From positions 1 to 64,000 of the forward strand of contig NZ_UFQC01000031.1 of assembly GCF_900496975.1 (NCBI RefSeq): a stretch of DNA of 64,000 nt, read 5' to 3'. The stretch's first letter is position 1, and each line of letters begins with the position of its first letter. Source of the stretch: Achromobacter veterisilvae (GTDB lineage: Bacteria > Pseudomonadota > Gammaproteobacteria > Burkholderiales > Burkholderiaceae_B). Made by a program: the position numbers and the translations under genes. The notes beneath the pieces are model-generated. The model was not told the DNA's origin and did not search any database. It saw nothing but the letters and a program-made list of their open reading frames with translations. Below, piece after piece: positions 1 through 8,201 of the stretch.

Positions 1-1010
1 GCCGCCAGGAACGCCGACTTGGCCGCGTTGGCCGAATCGGCCGCCTGGCGCGCCTTGCGCAACTGCTGCTCCACGCGTTTTTTCGCCGTGACGTCCACGA
101 ACGCCGTCACCAGCACGTCCTGACCCTGGTACCGCGCGCGCGCCATGCTCACCGACAGGTCGATCTCCCTGCCGTCGTGGGTGGGAAAACCCAGTTCCTC
201 CTGCAAGGGTCCCCGCCGCCAGCCCCCGCCGCCATCCGTCAGGCGCGCCCGATACCGCCGGGTCAGCTCATCCGACAGGGTGTCGGCCGGGAGGGCGATC
301 CGGCTGACGGTTTCCGTCATGGAAGGGCTCCACAGCAAGGGCTTTCCGCTATCGGCGGAGATCAGGCCCAGCCCCACCGGCGCGGTGTCGATCAGCGTCC
401 GGCTCAGCGTCTCGCTGTCGTAGATCTGCCGCGACCATTCCAGCAGCGGACGGAAGACCCGCAGCTTCAGCGCCGCCGCGCACAGCCACATGATGGCCAG
501 CGTCGCCAGCGACATGGCGGCGTCCGCGCCGACGTTCCAGCCAAGCGCCGCGGCCATGCCTCGCGGGGAATAGGCATGGACCAGCACGAGGTCCTCTTCC
601 CCGAACGCGCCGGCGATGACGATCCCCCCGTTCCAGTACAGTTCCTGCGGTTCTGGGCCGGCCGCCGCCAGCAGCGCCTGGACCAGGGTCGGCGGCAATC
701 GGTCGGCGTCCTCGCAGGCTTCGCCGCCCGATGCCAGCGCGAGTCCGCTGGCCGACAGGATCATCGCGCATCCGCTTTCGTCGTCCTGGGCGAATGGCGT
801 CATGAGCGCGCTCGGGCCGTATTTTTCGACCAGGCTGCGGCTCAGCACGAAGCCCTGCCGCTGCGCGTCCAGATGGACGCGCAGCCGGGTCTGGATGCCC
901 AGCGCAAAGGTCAGGATCACCATCAGGGTCGTGAGCAGGCCGCCGCCCAGCAGCAGCAGGCGCTGGTAACGGCGATAGCGGGCCAGGGCCTGGAGCTGGG
1001 GTTCGGACAC
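1..1010 (-). CDS. Hybrid-type sensor histidine kinase, N-terminal part (runs off the window)
   Basis: About 336 N-terminal residues of a membrane sensor kinase are visible; the catalytic part lies beyond position 1. The GTG at 1010 is the only reasonable start seen. Residues about 18-39 form a first membrane helix (LLLLGGGLLTTLMVILTFAL), followed by a periplasmic domain of about 125 residues, a second helix near 165-183 and a PAS-like domain near 200-315. The reading ends in NAAKSAFLA, the usual entry to a HisKA dimerisation domain just before the phospho-accepting histidine. It follows the EAL gene by 16 bp and so is probably co-transcribed with it and with the RcsB-like regulator. Whether it carries receiver and Hpt domains cannot be seen, so 'hybrid' is inferred from the RcsC/EvgS-like layout. 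Confidence 0.8.
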   Translation of the reverse strand, partial: MSEPQLQALARYRRYQRLLLLGGGLLTTLMVILTFALGIQTRLRVHLDAQRQGFVLSRSLVEKYGPSALMTPFAQDDESGCAMILSASGLALASGGEACEDADRLPPTLVQALLAAAGPEPQELYWNGGIVIAGAFGEEDLVLVHAYSPRGMAAALGWNVGADAAMSLATLAIMWLCAAALKLRVFRPLLEWSRQIYDSETLSRTLIDTAPVGLGLISADSGKPLLWSPSMTETVSRIALPADTLSDELTRRYRARLTDGGGGWRRGPLQEELGFPTHDGREIDLSVSMARARYQGQDVLVTAFVDVTAKKRVEQQLRKARQAADSANAAKSAFLA

Positions 1011-1026
1011 GGTGTCGCGCTGGCCC

Positions 1027-2304
1027 TCAGGCCACCCTGTATTGCTCGCCGTTGCGCGGCAAGGGCTGCGCCGAGGCCTCGTTCAGGACCTTGGCGATGA
1101 AGTCCGAGACTTCCAGCGGACGGCACAGCTCGTAGCCCTGCCCCACGTGGCAGCCCAGCTCGCGCAGCAAATAGATGTGTTCCGAGCGTTCGATGCCTTC
1201 CGCCACCACCCGCATGCCCAGCCGGCGGCCGAGATCCAGTGCGGTGATCACGACGGCGCGCGCCGCGGGCTCGGTGTGCATGCGCTGCACGAAAGAGCGG
1301 TCTATCTTGAATTCCGAGAACGGCAGGCGGGTCAGCCGTTCCAGCGTCGACGTGCCGGTGCCGAAATCGTCCATGCTGATGCCGAAGCCTCGCGCGCGCA
1401 TCCATTCCAGGTCCGACGCGATGCGCTGAATGTCGTCGATGTCGACGTCTTCGGTCAGTTCGATCTTCAGGAGTTCGGCCGGGATGCCTTCGCGCCGCGC
1501 GCCGGCATCCAGGCGATACAGCAGCCCCGGGATCGCCAGGGTGGCGGCGGACGCGTTGATGGAGACCGGCAATGCGGCGTTCGCGCGCAGGAGGGTGTGC
1601 AGGACCTCATGGACGCGCGCCAGGACGAAATCGAACAGCGCGCACTTGCGGCCCAGGCGGCGCAGGGCGGGCAGGAACTCGGACGGCGGTATCTCGCCGA
1701 ACCCGCCATGCCGCCAGCGCGCCAGGGCCTCCGCGCCCACCATCCGGCCCGTCGTCAGGTCGTACTGCGGCTGCAGGACGATCCGGAACTCCTGGCCCGA
1801 CTCGACCGACTGCCGCAATTTGTCTTCCGTGAAACGCGCGGGCGGGCAGGCGGCGCCCCCCGGCCTGGCCGGACGCCGAGTCGCCAGGCGTCCCAGCGCG
1901 CCGGCCAGGCTGTGCTTGTCCACCAGGCTGGCCACTTCGACCCCGACCCCGGCATCCCGCAGCTCGGACGCCTGCGCGTCCAGCGTTTGCGCGGGCAGGT
2001 CGCTCAGCCAGATTACCGCGGGCACCTTGGCCAGGCGGTTCAGCGCATACAGGCGCAACAGGCGGACGGGAAGATTCAGGTGCTCGGACGCGTCTCCCGA
2101 CACCTCGCAGACGATGACGTCCACCGCCTCGGCGGCGAGTTCCGCCTCGAGCTGGCCCCGCGTTTCCGACACGCGCAAGGAGTGCAGGTCGCCCTGGATC
2201 AGCAGGCCGCTCAGCATGTCGGTGGAACGGGTCAGCGGTCCCAAGGCCATGACATGAGGCGCGCCCGCGCCTGCCTGGTCGGATAGAGCGGCTGGAATAT
2301 TCAC
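1027..2304 (-). CDS. EAL-domain cyclic-di-GMP phosphodiesterase with degenerate receiver-like N-terminus
   Basis: A 425-residue protein predicted to hydrolyse cyclic di-GMP. The frame stays open far upstream, but the GTG at 2304 has a GAGGA box 7 nt before it, so the upstream extension (antisense-like, Arg-rich) is rejected. The EAL domain spans about 160-415. Visible catalytic features are EALARW (E192), the Asn in SINAS, IELTE, the DDFGTG loop, the Lys of FKIDRSF, AEGIE and GQGYELCRPL, so the enzyme looks active. Residues about 25-140 resemble a response-regulator receiver (VDVIVCEV, then VIWLSD), but the phospho-acceptor position appears to be Glu67 and the N-terminal acidic pair is missing. 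It lies between an RcsB-like regulator and a sensor kinase, which suggests that signal controls c-di-GMP turnover. Confidence 0.87.
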   Translation of the reverse strand: MNIPAALSDQAGAGAPHVMALGPLTRSTDMLSGLLIQGDLHSLRVSETRGQLEAELAAEAVDVIVCEVSGDASEHLNLPVRLLRLYALNRLAKVPAVIWLSDLPAQTLDAQASELRDAGVGVEVASLVDKHSLAGALGRLATRRPARPGGAACPPARFTEDKLRQSVESGQEFRIVLQPQYDLTTGRMVGAEALARWRHGGFGEIPPSEFLPALRRLGRKCALFDFVLARVHEVLHTLLRANAALPVSINASAATLAIPGLLYRLDAGARREGIPAELLKIELTEDVDIDDIQRIASDLEWMRARGFGISMDDFGTGTSTLERLTRLPFSEFKIDRSFVQRMHTEPAARAVVITALDLGRRLGMRVVAEGIERSEHIYLLRELGCHVGQGYELCRPLEVSDFIAKVLNEASAQPLPRNGEQYRVA

Positions 2305-2561
2305 GATGAGATCCTCGCTAGTCGCAATGGGGCGGGCCCGGCGGGAGCGGGCTGCGCGAATGCCGGCGTATGGCATTGCGCCGCCCGTATCGCCCGCGGA
2401 CCGCAGGGCTGTCCGATGCGCCGATCGATGGCGACCGCCCTGGACTGGCATGTCTGCGCGTCCCGGAGCCTGGCTTTGCGATACAGATGAATGAACGGAT
2501 TCAGTATCTGGCCCCGGCCATGCCCGGACAATCAGACGGGTACTAAATGAGCGCTTCGGCG
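2305..2561. other. 257-bp gap between EAL gene and response regulator gene
   Basis: No credible coding sequence is seen. The minus-strand GAGGA ribosome site of the EAL gene lies at its left end. No strong hairpin with a T-run was found, so read-through from the regulator gene into the EAL gene is possible. Confidence 0.5.
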
Positions 2562-3248
2562 CTATCTCGCGGCCGGTGGACGCGGAAAGGCCGGCACCGC
2601 GCCCTCGATCGGCTGGCGCGCGATGACCAGGCCGGTTTCGTAGGCGAAACAGAACAGGTCGACGTCGCGTTCGATGCCGAGCTTGCGCATGGCGCTGCTT
2701 TTCTGAGAGCTGACGGTCTGCTTGGTGCGGTTGAGCTGGCGCGCGATTTCGGAAATGGACGCGCCCGACACGTACAGGCGCACGACTTCGGCCTCGCGGG
2801 GCGACAAGGCGCGCGCCTGCCCGTCGCCGCCCCCGCCGCCCTCTCCCCGCAGCCGCGGGGAAAAGTAGGATGCGCCCGCGTAGACGGCATGCACCGCCGA
2901 GACCAGATGGCCGACCTCGTCCGCCTTGTTGAGGACGGAATGCACGCCGATCTTCCTCATCTCGGCCACGACCGCGAGGTTCTCGATGGCCGTGAGCACG
3001 ACGATCTTCAGTTCCGGATAGCGGCGGCGGATGAACGAAAGCATGGCCATGCCGTCGCCGAATTCTCCGCCGGGCATGACGTAGTCGGTGATCAACACGT
3101 CGCAGTGGCAACGCGCCAGCAGGTCCAGCACCTCGGTGGAGTTCCTGGCGACCCCCGCGTTGCGCAGCGTATGGATGCTGGAAAGCTCATGCTTGATGCC
3201 GACGACCACCATGGGATGGTCATCGGCAATGATGAAGTTGATTTTCAT
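2562..3248 (-). CDS. RcsB-like NarL/FixJ-family response regulator
   Basis: A 228-residue DNA-binding response regulator. The receiver domain (about 1-125) begins MKINFIIADDHP with the acidic pair D9-D10, the phospho-acceptor D55 in LITDYVMPGG and a conserved Lys in VLNKADEVG. The LuxR/GerE helix-turn-helix occupies about 148-205 (LSPREAEVVRLYVSGASISE, then LNRTKQTVSSQKSSAM). The YGDG-like FGDG insert after the phosphorylation loop and the SSQK segment resemble enterobacterial RcsB more than NarL. The start at 3248 is chosen because MKIN aligns with the family start; the frame is open 17 codons further up. A Gly-rich linker (GEGGGGGD) joins the two domains. It is the first gene of the group read leftwards into the EAL protein and hybrid kinase, so the kinase is its likely partner. 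Confidence 0.9.
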   Translation of the reverse strand: MKINFIIADDHPMVVVGIKHELSSIHTLRNAGVARNSTEVLDLLARCHCDVLITDYVMPGGEFGDGMAMLSFIRRRYPELKIVVLTAIENLAVVAEMRKIGVHSVLNKADEVGHLVSAVHAVYAGASYFSPRLRGEGGGGGDGQARALSPREAEVVRLYVSGASISEIARQLNRTKQTVSSQKSSAMRKLGIERDVDLFCFAYETGLVIARQPIEGAVPAFPRPPAAR

Positions 3249-3325
3249 GGTGCAGTCGGCTCCGGAACAGCCTTGGGCTGCAGAAGAGAAAACATGCACT
3301 GTACGTTTGGATCCGCCGGGCCAAA

Positions 3326-3372
3326 TTCGTACTGGTTCGTTAATAACGCGACCGCGCTAGTACTAGTACGAA
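3326..3372. repeat. Inverted repeat upstream of the response regulator gene
   Basis: Ten-base arms at 3326-3335 and 3363-3372 (core TTCGTACT / AGTACGAA, one mismatch in ten) flank 27 bases. It lies about 80-125 bp upstream of the response regulator start and just beyond the antiporter stop. It could be an operator. The spacer is too long for an ordinary terminator, and no T-run follows. Confidence 0.4.
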
Positions 3373-3383
3373 AGCGGGCCGCC

Positions 3384-5018
3384 TCAGCGCAACCGCGCTT
3401 CGTGCAGATCCAGCAGCCGCACCTGTTCGCGGGCCAGCGTGTCCGAAATGCGATGCGTCCGGGCCAGGCGGAACAAGGCCTGGCGCGACGCGGCGATCGC
3501 CTCCAGGCGCATCAGGCGCTCGATGCCGGCCTGCTTCTCCAGGTCCTCCGCCGAGGTTCCGTCCGGCACCTCCCCCGCCTGCCGGCGCAGGTCGGCGGCC
3601 AGGCTGTCGGCGGCGTCCGCGTACAGCCCCGTGTCTTCCGGATGCGCCGCGATCCGGCGCCGGGCATATTGCGCCACGCCGTCCAGCGCGGCCTGCAGCA
3701 TCGCTTCCTGCGCCAGCGCCAGTTCCCGCCGCACCCGGCCATTGGGCGGGAAATGCAGGCCGCGCAGCAGCCTCGGCAGGCTGGCGCTGGCCAGCAGCAG
3801 GGAATAGACGATGACCATCGCCGCCAGGGATATCGCCAGATCGCGCGCGGGAAACGGCGCGCCGTTGTCCAGGGCGAAGGGCAGCGTCATGACCCCCGCC
3901 AGGGTCACCGCGCCGCGCACGCCCGCCAGCGACATGGCCAGGATCACGCGCAGCCCGATCCGGACGGGCTCGCCGCCCCGGCGGCGGGCCGCCGCCGCGT
4001 TGACCTTCAACGCGACGACGACCCACAACAGCCTGCACAGCACCAGTCCCAGGCTGATCGCCAGGCCGTACAGCGGCAGCCAGTAGATGGAATGCCCACC
4101 GCTCTCCTGCGCGGCCCGCGACAGGTTTGCCAGGATGGTCGGGAATTGCTCTCCCAGCAGCACGAACATCATGCCGTTGAGCGTGAACTGCACCATGTTC
4201 CAGACCGCATGGCGTTCCATCCGGGTGGCCGCCAGCGCCCCGCCGGACATTTCAGCATAGCTCATGGCGATCCCCGCCGCGACGGCGGCCAGGATGCCGG
4301 ACGCGCCGGCCTGCTCGGCGACGTAGTAGACGAAGAACGGGGTGACCAGGCTGAGCAGCACGTCCACGCCCGGCTCTTCCCCGAGGCGCCGCGAAACCAG
4401 GCGGCGCGCGCGCATCGCCAGCAAGGTCAGCCCGGCGCCGATCGCGATGCCGGCCGCGGACACCCAGACGAAGGACAGGGCCGCCTGCGTCAGGGAAAAC
4501 GTGCCGGTGGCGGCGGCCACCACCGCGAACCGGAACGCCACCAGGCCGCTGGCGTCGTTGAACAGGGCCTCGCCTTCCAGTATCGCCATCATCCGCCGCG
4601 GAACGGCGACCTTGCGCGAGATGGCCTCCACCGCGACCGGATCGGTGGGCGATACGATGGCCGCGATGGCGAAGGCCACCGCCAGCGGCACCGCCGGGAT
4701 CATCCAGTGGATCAGGTAGCCCACGCCGATCACGGTCACGAACACCAGCCCGAACGCCAGTTGCAGGATGGACGACGATTCGCGCATGACCGCCAGCTTC
4801 GACACCCGCCAGCCGTCCAGGAACAGCAGCGGCGGCAGGAACAGGAGGAAGAAAATGTCGGGCTCGATCAGCACCCCGCGCTGGAACACCGCGGCCACCA
4901 CGAAGCCCAGCCCGATCTGCACGAAGGGCAAGGGAACGGCCAGCGGCAGCAGGCGGACCAGCACGCCGCTCAGCAGGACGGCGACCAGCATGGCCATGAC
5001 GACGGTGAAAGTCTCCAA
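3384..5018 (-). CDS. Na+/H+ antiporter of the CPA1 (NhaP/YjcE-like) family
   Basis: A 544-residue inner-membrane monovalent cation/proton antiporter. The TTG at 5018 is chosen because a GGAGG box sits 7 nt before it; the open frame continues upstream through the tRNA-Ser gene and cannot be coding there. About 12 hydrophobic helices fill residues 1-400, with the CPA1 hallmarks LFLPPLLFLDGWR, SPTDPVAVEAI and the ion-binding segment EGEALFNDASGLV. Residues about 415-544 form a cytoplasmic helical tail rich in charged and Arg residues, typical of bacterial NhaP/YjcE proteins. It stands alone between a regulator and a tRNA gene. Its role is presumably cytoplasmic pH and Na+ homeostasis; ion preference (Na+, K+ or Li+) cannot be told from sequence. 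Confidence 0.9.
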   Translation of the reverse strand: METFTVVMAMLVAVLLSGVLVRLLPLAVPLPFVQIGLGFVVAAVFQRGVLIEPDIFFLLFLPPLLFLDGWRVSKLAVMRESSSILQLAFGLVFVTVIGVGYLIHWMIPAVPLAVAFAIAAIVSPTDPVAVEAISRKVAVPRRMMAILEGEALFNDASGLVAFRFAVVAAATGTFSLTQAALSFVWVSAAGIAIGAGLTLLAMRARRLVSRRLGEEPGVDVLLSLVTPFFVYYVAEQAGASGILAAVAAGIAMSYAEMSGGALAATRMERHAVWNMVQFTLNGMMFVLLGEQFPTILANLSRAAQESGGHSIYWLPLYGLAISLGLVLCRLLWVVVALKVNAAAARRRGGEPVRIGLRVILAMSLAGVRGAVTLAGVMTLPFALDNGAPFPARDLAISLAAMVIVYSLLLASASLPRLLRGLHFPPNGRVRRELALAQEAMLQAALDGVAQYARRRIAAHPEDTGLYADAADSLAADLRRQAGEVPDGTSAEDLEKQAGIERLMRLEAIAASRQALFRLARTHRISDTLAREQVRLLDLHEARLR

Positions 5019-5106
5019 GGGCGTTCCTCCCGAATCCGGAATCGAATGGCGGATCCTGGCAGCAAGGTACCCGCGCGCGAAGCGCGGCGCAACATCCGCC
5101 GCCAAC

Positions 5107-5141
5107 AAAAAAGCCCCTGATTTCTCGGCGAAATCAGGGGC
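5107..5141 (-). terminator. Rho-independent terminator after tRNA-Ser
   Basis: A 12-bp stem (5113-5124 with 5130-5141) and a 5-base loop are followed on the minus strand by six T (5107-5112). It ends tRNA-Ser transcription just before the antiporter start. Confidence 0.85.
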
Positions 5142-5156
5142 TCGTGCATTCTTGGC

Positions 5157-5243
5157 GGACAGAGGGGGATTCGAACCCCCGATACGCTTTTGACGTATAC
5201 ACGCTTTCCAGGCGTGCGCCTTCAACCACTCGGCCACCTGTCC
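5157..5243 (-). tRNA. tRNA-Ser (anticodon GGA)
   Basis: The minus strand reads as an 87-nt class II tRNA: acceptor GGACAGG, D-arm GCCGAGTGGTTGAAGGC, anticodon arm with CTGGAAA (anticodon GGA), a long serine-type variable arm and the T-arm GGGTTCGAATCCC. The 3' CCA is not encoded. Its own terminator follows at 5107-5141. Confidence 0.97.
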
Positions 5244-5333
5244 TAACTGCGTTTTTCGGCGTGTTTTTACCGCTGCGAAAAATGCGAATCCGCGATTCTA
5301 GCAGATTGCGCGCATCCGCGGCAAGGCCACATG

Positions 5334-5359
5334 AAAAAAGGGGACGCCTTGGCGTCCCC
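5334..5359 (-). terminator. Rho-independent terminator after spoVR
   Basis: A GC-rich 8-9 bp stem (GGGGACGC with GCGTCCCC, 5340-5359) is followed by six T on the minus strand (5334-5339), 20 bp past the spoVR stop. It closes the yeaG-yeaH-spoVR operon. Confidence 0.85.
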
Positions 5360-5379
5360 CCTCTCGGCCTGTTCGCCCA

Positions 5380-6933
5380 CTAAGCGCTGGCGGGCGGGTC
5401 CTGTTCGCGGTAGGAGCTGACCGTGCCGTCCGGCTCGGTCTCTTCCAGGCGCACCCTGAACCCCCAGAGCCGCGCCAGGTGCTTCATGACCTGTTCGGCG
5501 TCTTCGCCGGCCAGCGGGCGGCCGCGGGTCTTCAGGTGGCGCAGCACCAGGGAACGGTCGGAGTCGCGGTTGAAGCGGACCACCTGGATGTCCGGCACCT
5601 GGTTGTCGCGGTTGTGCTGCGCGGCGAGCAGGCGCCGGATGTCGCGGTAGCCCTCGTCGTCGTGGATCGCGGCCACTTCCAGCTTCGGATTGGCCTGGTG
5701 GTCCGAGATCGCGAAAAAGCGGAATTCCCGGATCAGGCGCGGCGACAGGTACTGCGAGATGAAGGATTCGTCCTTGAAGTTGCGCATGGCGAAGTCCAGC
5801 GTCTTCAGCCAGTCGCCGCCCGCGATGTCGGGGAACCAGCGGCGGTCCTCGGGCGTGGGCGCCTCGCAGATGCGGCGGATGTCCGACATCATGGCGAAGC
5901 CCAGCGCATACGGGTTGATGCCGCCGTAGCCGCGCTCGTCGAAGCCGCGCTGGCTGACCACATTGGTGTGGCTCTGCAGGAACTCCATCATGAAGCCGTC
6001 GTTCACCAGCCCCTTTTCATGCAGCCGGTTCAGGATGGTGTAGTGCCAGAACGTGGCCCAGCCCTCGTTCATGACCTTGGTCTGCGTCTGCGGGTAGAAG
6101 TACTGCGCGATCTTGCGGACGATGCGCACCAGTTCCTTCTGCCACGGCGCGAGCTTGGGCGAGTACTTCTCGATGAAGTACAGCAGATTCTCTTCAGGTT
6201 CGGGCGGGAACACCGAAGCCTCGACCCGCGTGTCCTTTTCGTCCTCGAGCCGCGGCAGGGTCCGCCACAGGTCGTTGTACTGCAGGCGGGCATGCTCCGC
6301 GCGCTCGGCCTGGCGCGCGGCCTCTTCCTTGTAGGAAATCGGCGCGGGGCGCTTGTAGCGGTCCACCCCGTGGTGCGACAGCGCATGGCAGGAGTCGAGA
6401 AGCGCCTCGACGGCCTCGATACCGTAGCGGTCCTCGCAGGCCATGACGTACTTGCGCGCGAAGACCAGGTAGTCCAGCACGCCGTCCGCGTCCGTCCATT
6501 GGCGGAACAGGTAATTGCCCTTGAAGAAGGAGTTGTGCCCGTAGCAGGCATGCGCAATCACCAGCGCCTGCATCGTCATGGAATTCTCTTCCATGAGGTA
6601 CGAGATGCAAGGGTTGGAATTGATCACGATCTCGTAGGCCAGCCCCTGCATGCCGCGGCGGTAGAACTGCTCGTTGCGGATGAACTCCTTGCCGTACGAC
6701 CAGTGGGGATACCCGATGGGCAACCCGGCCGAGGCATAGGCGTCCAGCATCTGCTCCGAGGTGATCACCTCGATCTGGTTCGGATACGTGTCCAGGCCGT
6801 ATTCCGCGGCGATCTTGGAAATCGCTTCGTCATAGGACTGGATCAGTTCGAACGTCCATTCGGAACCTTGGGAGATCGGCCGGGCGCTGCCGGCGGCCTC
6901 CGGCTCCACGAGAGCTCCGACGATGGTATTCAT
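5380..6933 (-). CDS. spoVR: SpoVR family protein (YcgB-like)
   Basis: A 517-residue cytoplasmic protein of the SpoVR/YcgB family, close to the usual 500-510 residues. Recognisable segments are the N-terminal SEWTFELIQSYDEAI, GLDTYPNQIEVITSEQMLD, the conserved IVINSNPCISYLMEENSMTM, IAHACYGHNSFFKGN and, near the middle, MNEGWATFWHYTILNRL. The start overlaps the yeaH stop by 4 nt (ATGA), implying translational coupling. In many proteobacteria spoVR, yeaH and yeaG travel together and are induced in stationary phase or nitrogen starvation. The biochemical activity of SpoVR is not settled; in Bacillus the name comes from a spore-cortex phenotype, which cannot apply here. Confidence 0.93.
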   Translation of the reverse strand: MNTIVGALVEPEAAGSARPISQGSEWTFELIQSYDEAISKIAAEYGLDTYPNQIEVITSEQMLDAYASAGLPIGYPHWSYGKEFIRNEQFYRRGMQGLAYEIVINSNPCISYLMEENSMTMQALVIAHACYGHNSFFKGNYLFRQWTDADGVLDYLVFARKYVMACEDRYGIEAVEALLDSCHALSHHGVDRYKRPAPISYKEEAARQAERAEHARLQYNDLWRTLPRLEDEKDTRVEASVFPPEPEENLLYFIEKYSPKLAPWQKELVRIVRKIAQYFYPQTQTKVMNEGWATFWHYTILNRLHEKGLVNDGFMMEFLQSHTNVVSQRGFDERGYGGINPYALGFAMMSDIRRICEAPTPEDRRWFPDIAGGDWLKTLDFAMRNFKDESFISQYLSPRLIREFRFFAISDHQANPKLEVAAIHDDEGYRDIRRLLAAQHNRDNQVPDIQVVRFNRDSDRSLVLRHLKTRGRPLAGEDAEQVMKHLARLWGFRVRLEETEPDGTVSSYREQDPPASA

Positions 6934-8189
6934 GCGGTCTCCTTTTTGAACAGATCATGGAACACAGGGAAGATTTCGCTGCGTTCGCAGATGCGCCGCA
7001 TCACGAAGTGCGGCTCCAGTTTCTGTTCGTATTCCGCCCACAGGCTGCTCTTGCGCGCTTCCTGCGAATCGGGGACCTCGATATAGGCGAAGTAGCGCGT
7101 GGCGGGCAACAGGTGCTCGGCCAGGAAGCGCGCGCTCTTGCCGGCGTCGGCGCCGAAAGAATCGCCGTCGCTGGCCTGCGCCGCGTAGACGTTCCAGGAC
7201 CCCGGCGGATAGCGCTTTTCGAGGATCTCGCGCATCAGCTCCAGCGCGGACAGCACGATGGTGCCGCCGCTCTTGGGATCGTAGAAGAAGGTCTGCTCGT
7301 CCACTTCCTCGGCGTTGTCCGTGTGGCGGATGAAAACCAGGTCCACGTGCTCGTACTTGCGCGACAGGAACAAATACAGCAGCGAGAAGAACCGCTTGGC
7401 CAGGTCCTTCTTGCCTTCGTCCATGGAGCCCGACACATCCATCAGGCAGAACATCACGGCGCGCGCCATGGGGATCGAGACCGACACCCGATTGCGGTAG
7501 CGCAGGTCCAGGTCGTCCAGGAACGGCACGCGGACCAGGCGCTCGCGGCAATCCTCGACCTCCTGCTCCAGCGCCCGGATCTCGTCGGCCGGGGCGCCCG
7601 CCTCGCGCGCCTTGGCCAGGCGCTCTTCGGCATCTTCAAGGTCGGCCCGCGCCTTCACGCCGAGCGCGACGCGGCGCGCCAGCGACGACTTGAGCGTGCG
7701 GCTGATGCTCAGCATGCTGGGCGAGCCGGAAGTCGTGTAGCCGGCGCGCTGCCATTTCTTCTGGCTGACCTCGCCCAACTGGGTGCGCGCCATGTGCGGC
7801 AGCTCCAGGTCCTCGAAGAACAGGTTGAGGAATTCGGCCCGCGACAGGCTGAAGGTGAACTGGTCCACCGATTCGCCCTCGCCCGGCTCGGACCCGCCTT
7901 CCCCCTGCCCGCCCTGCGGCCGGTCGAAGGTGTCGCCCTTGGCAAACTCGCGGTTGCCGGGGTGCACCATCTCGCGGTCGCCGCCCTGGCCGTGATGGAA
8001 GGTCGGCTCGGAGATGTCGCGGACGGGCAGGTTGATCTCGCCGCCCTGGTCCATGTCCTGGATCGAACGGTCGCGGATCATCCCGTGGACCGCCTTGCGG
8101 ATCTGGTCCTTGTAACGCCGGAGAAAACGCTCCCGGTTGACGGCGCTTTTATTGCGCCCGTTGAGACGGCGATCGATCAGTGAATTCAT
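6930..8189 (-). CDS. yeaH: YeaH/UPF0229 (DUF444) family protein
   Basis: A 419-residue protein of the UPF0229 family, whose C-terminal half is von Willebrand factor A-like: FCLMDVSGSMDEGKKDLAK carries the DxSxS metal-site motif and VDLVFIRHTDNAEEVDE follows. The N-terminal third is basic, then rich in Gly and acidic residues (FHHGQGGDREMVHPGN). It lies 12 bp downstream of yeaG and overlaps spoVR by 4 nt, the same three-gene order as in other proteobacteria. The family is thought to work with the YeaG kinase in stress adaptation; its biochemical role is not established. Confidence 0.92.
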   Translation of the reverse strand: MNSLIDRRLNGRNKSAVNRERFLRRYKDQIRKAVHGMIRDRSIQDMDQGGEINLPVRDISEPTFHHGQGGDREMVHPGNREFAKGDTFDRPQGGQGEGGSEPGEGESVDQFTFSLSRAEFLNLFFEDLELPHMARTQLGEVSQKKWQRAGYTTSGSPSMLSISRTLKSSLARRVALGVKARADLEDAEERLAKAREAGAPADEIRALEQEVEDCRERLVRVPFLDDLDLRYRNRVSVSIPMARAVMFCLMDVSGSMDEGKKDLAKRFFSLLYLFLSRKYEHVDLVFIRHTDNAEEVDEQTFFYDPKSGGTIVLSALELMREILEKRYPPGSWNVYAAQASDGDSFGADAGKSARFLAEHLLPATRYFAYIEVPDSQEARKSSLWAEYEQKLEPHFVMRRICERSEIFPVFHDLFKKETA

Positions 8190-8201
8190 GATTCACCTCG
8201 C

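Noticed and set aside
2305-3111. Upstream extension of the EAL reading frame to 694 residues
   Set aside because: The extra part is Arg-rich antisense-like sequence overlapping the response regulator; the GTG at 2304 has a good ribosome site.
5019-5237. N-terminal extension of the antiporter frame through the tRNA-Ser gene
   Set aside because: It would translate a tRNA and its terminator; the TTG at 5018 has GGAGG 7 nt upstream.
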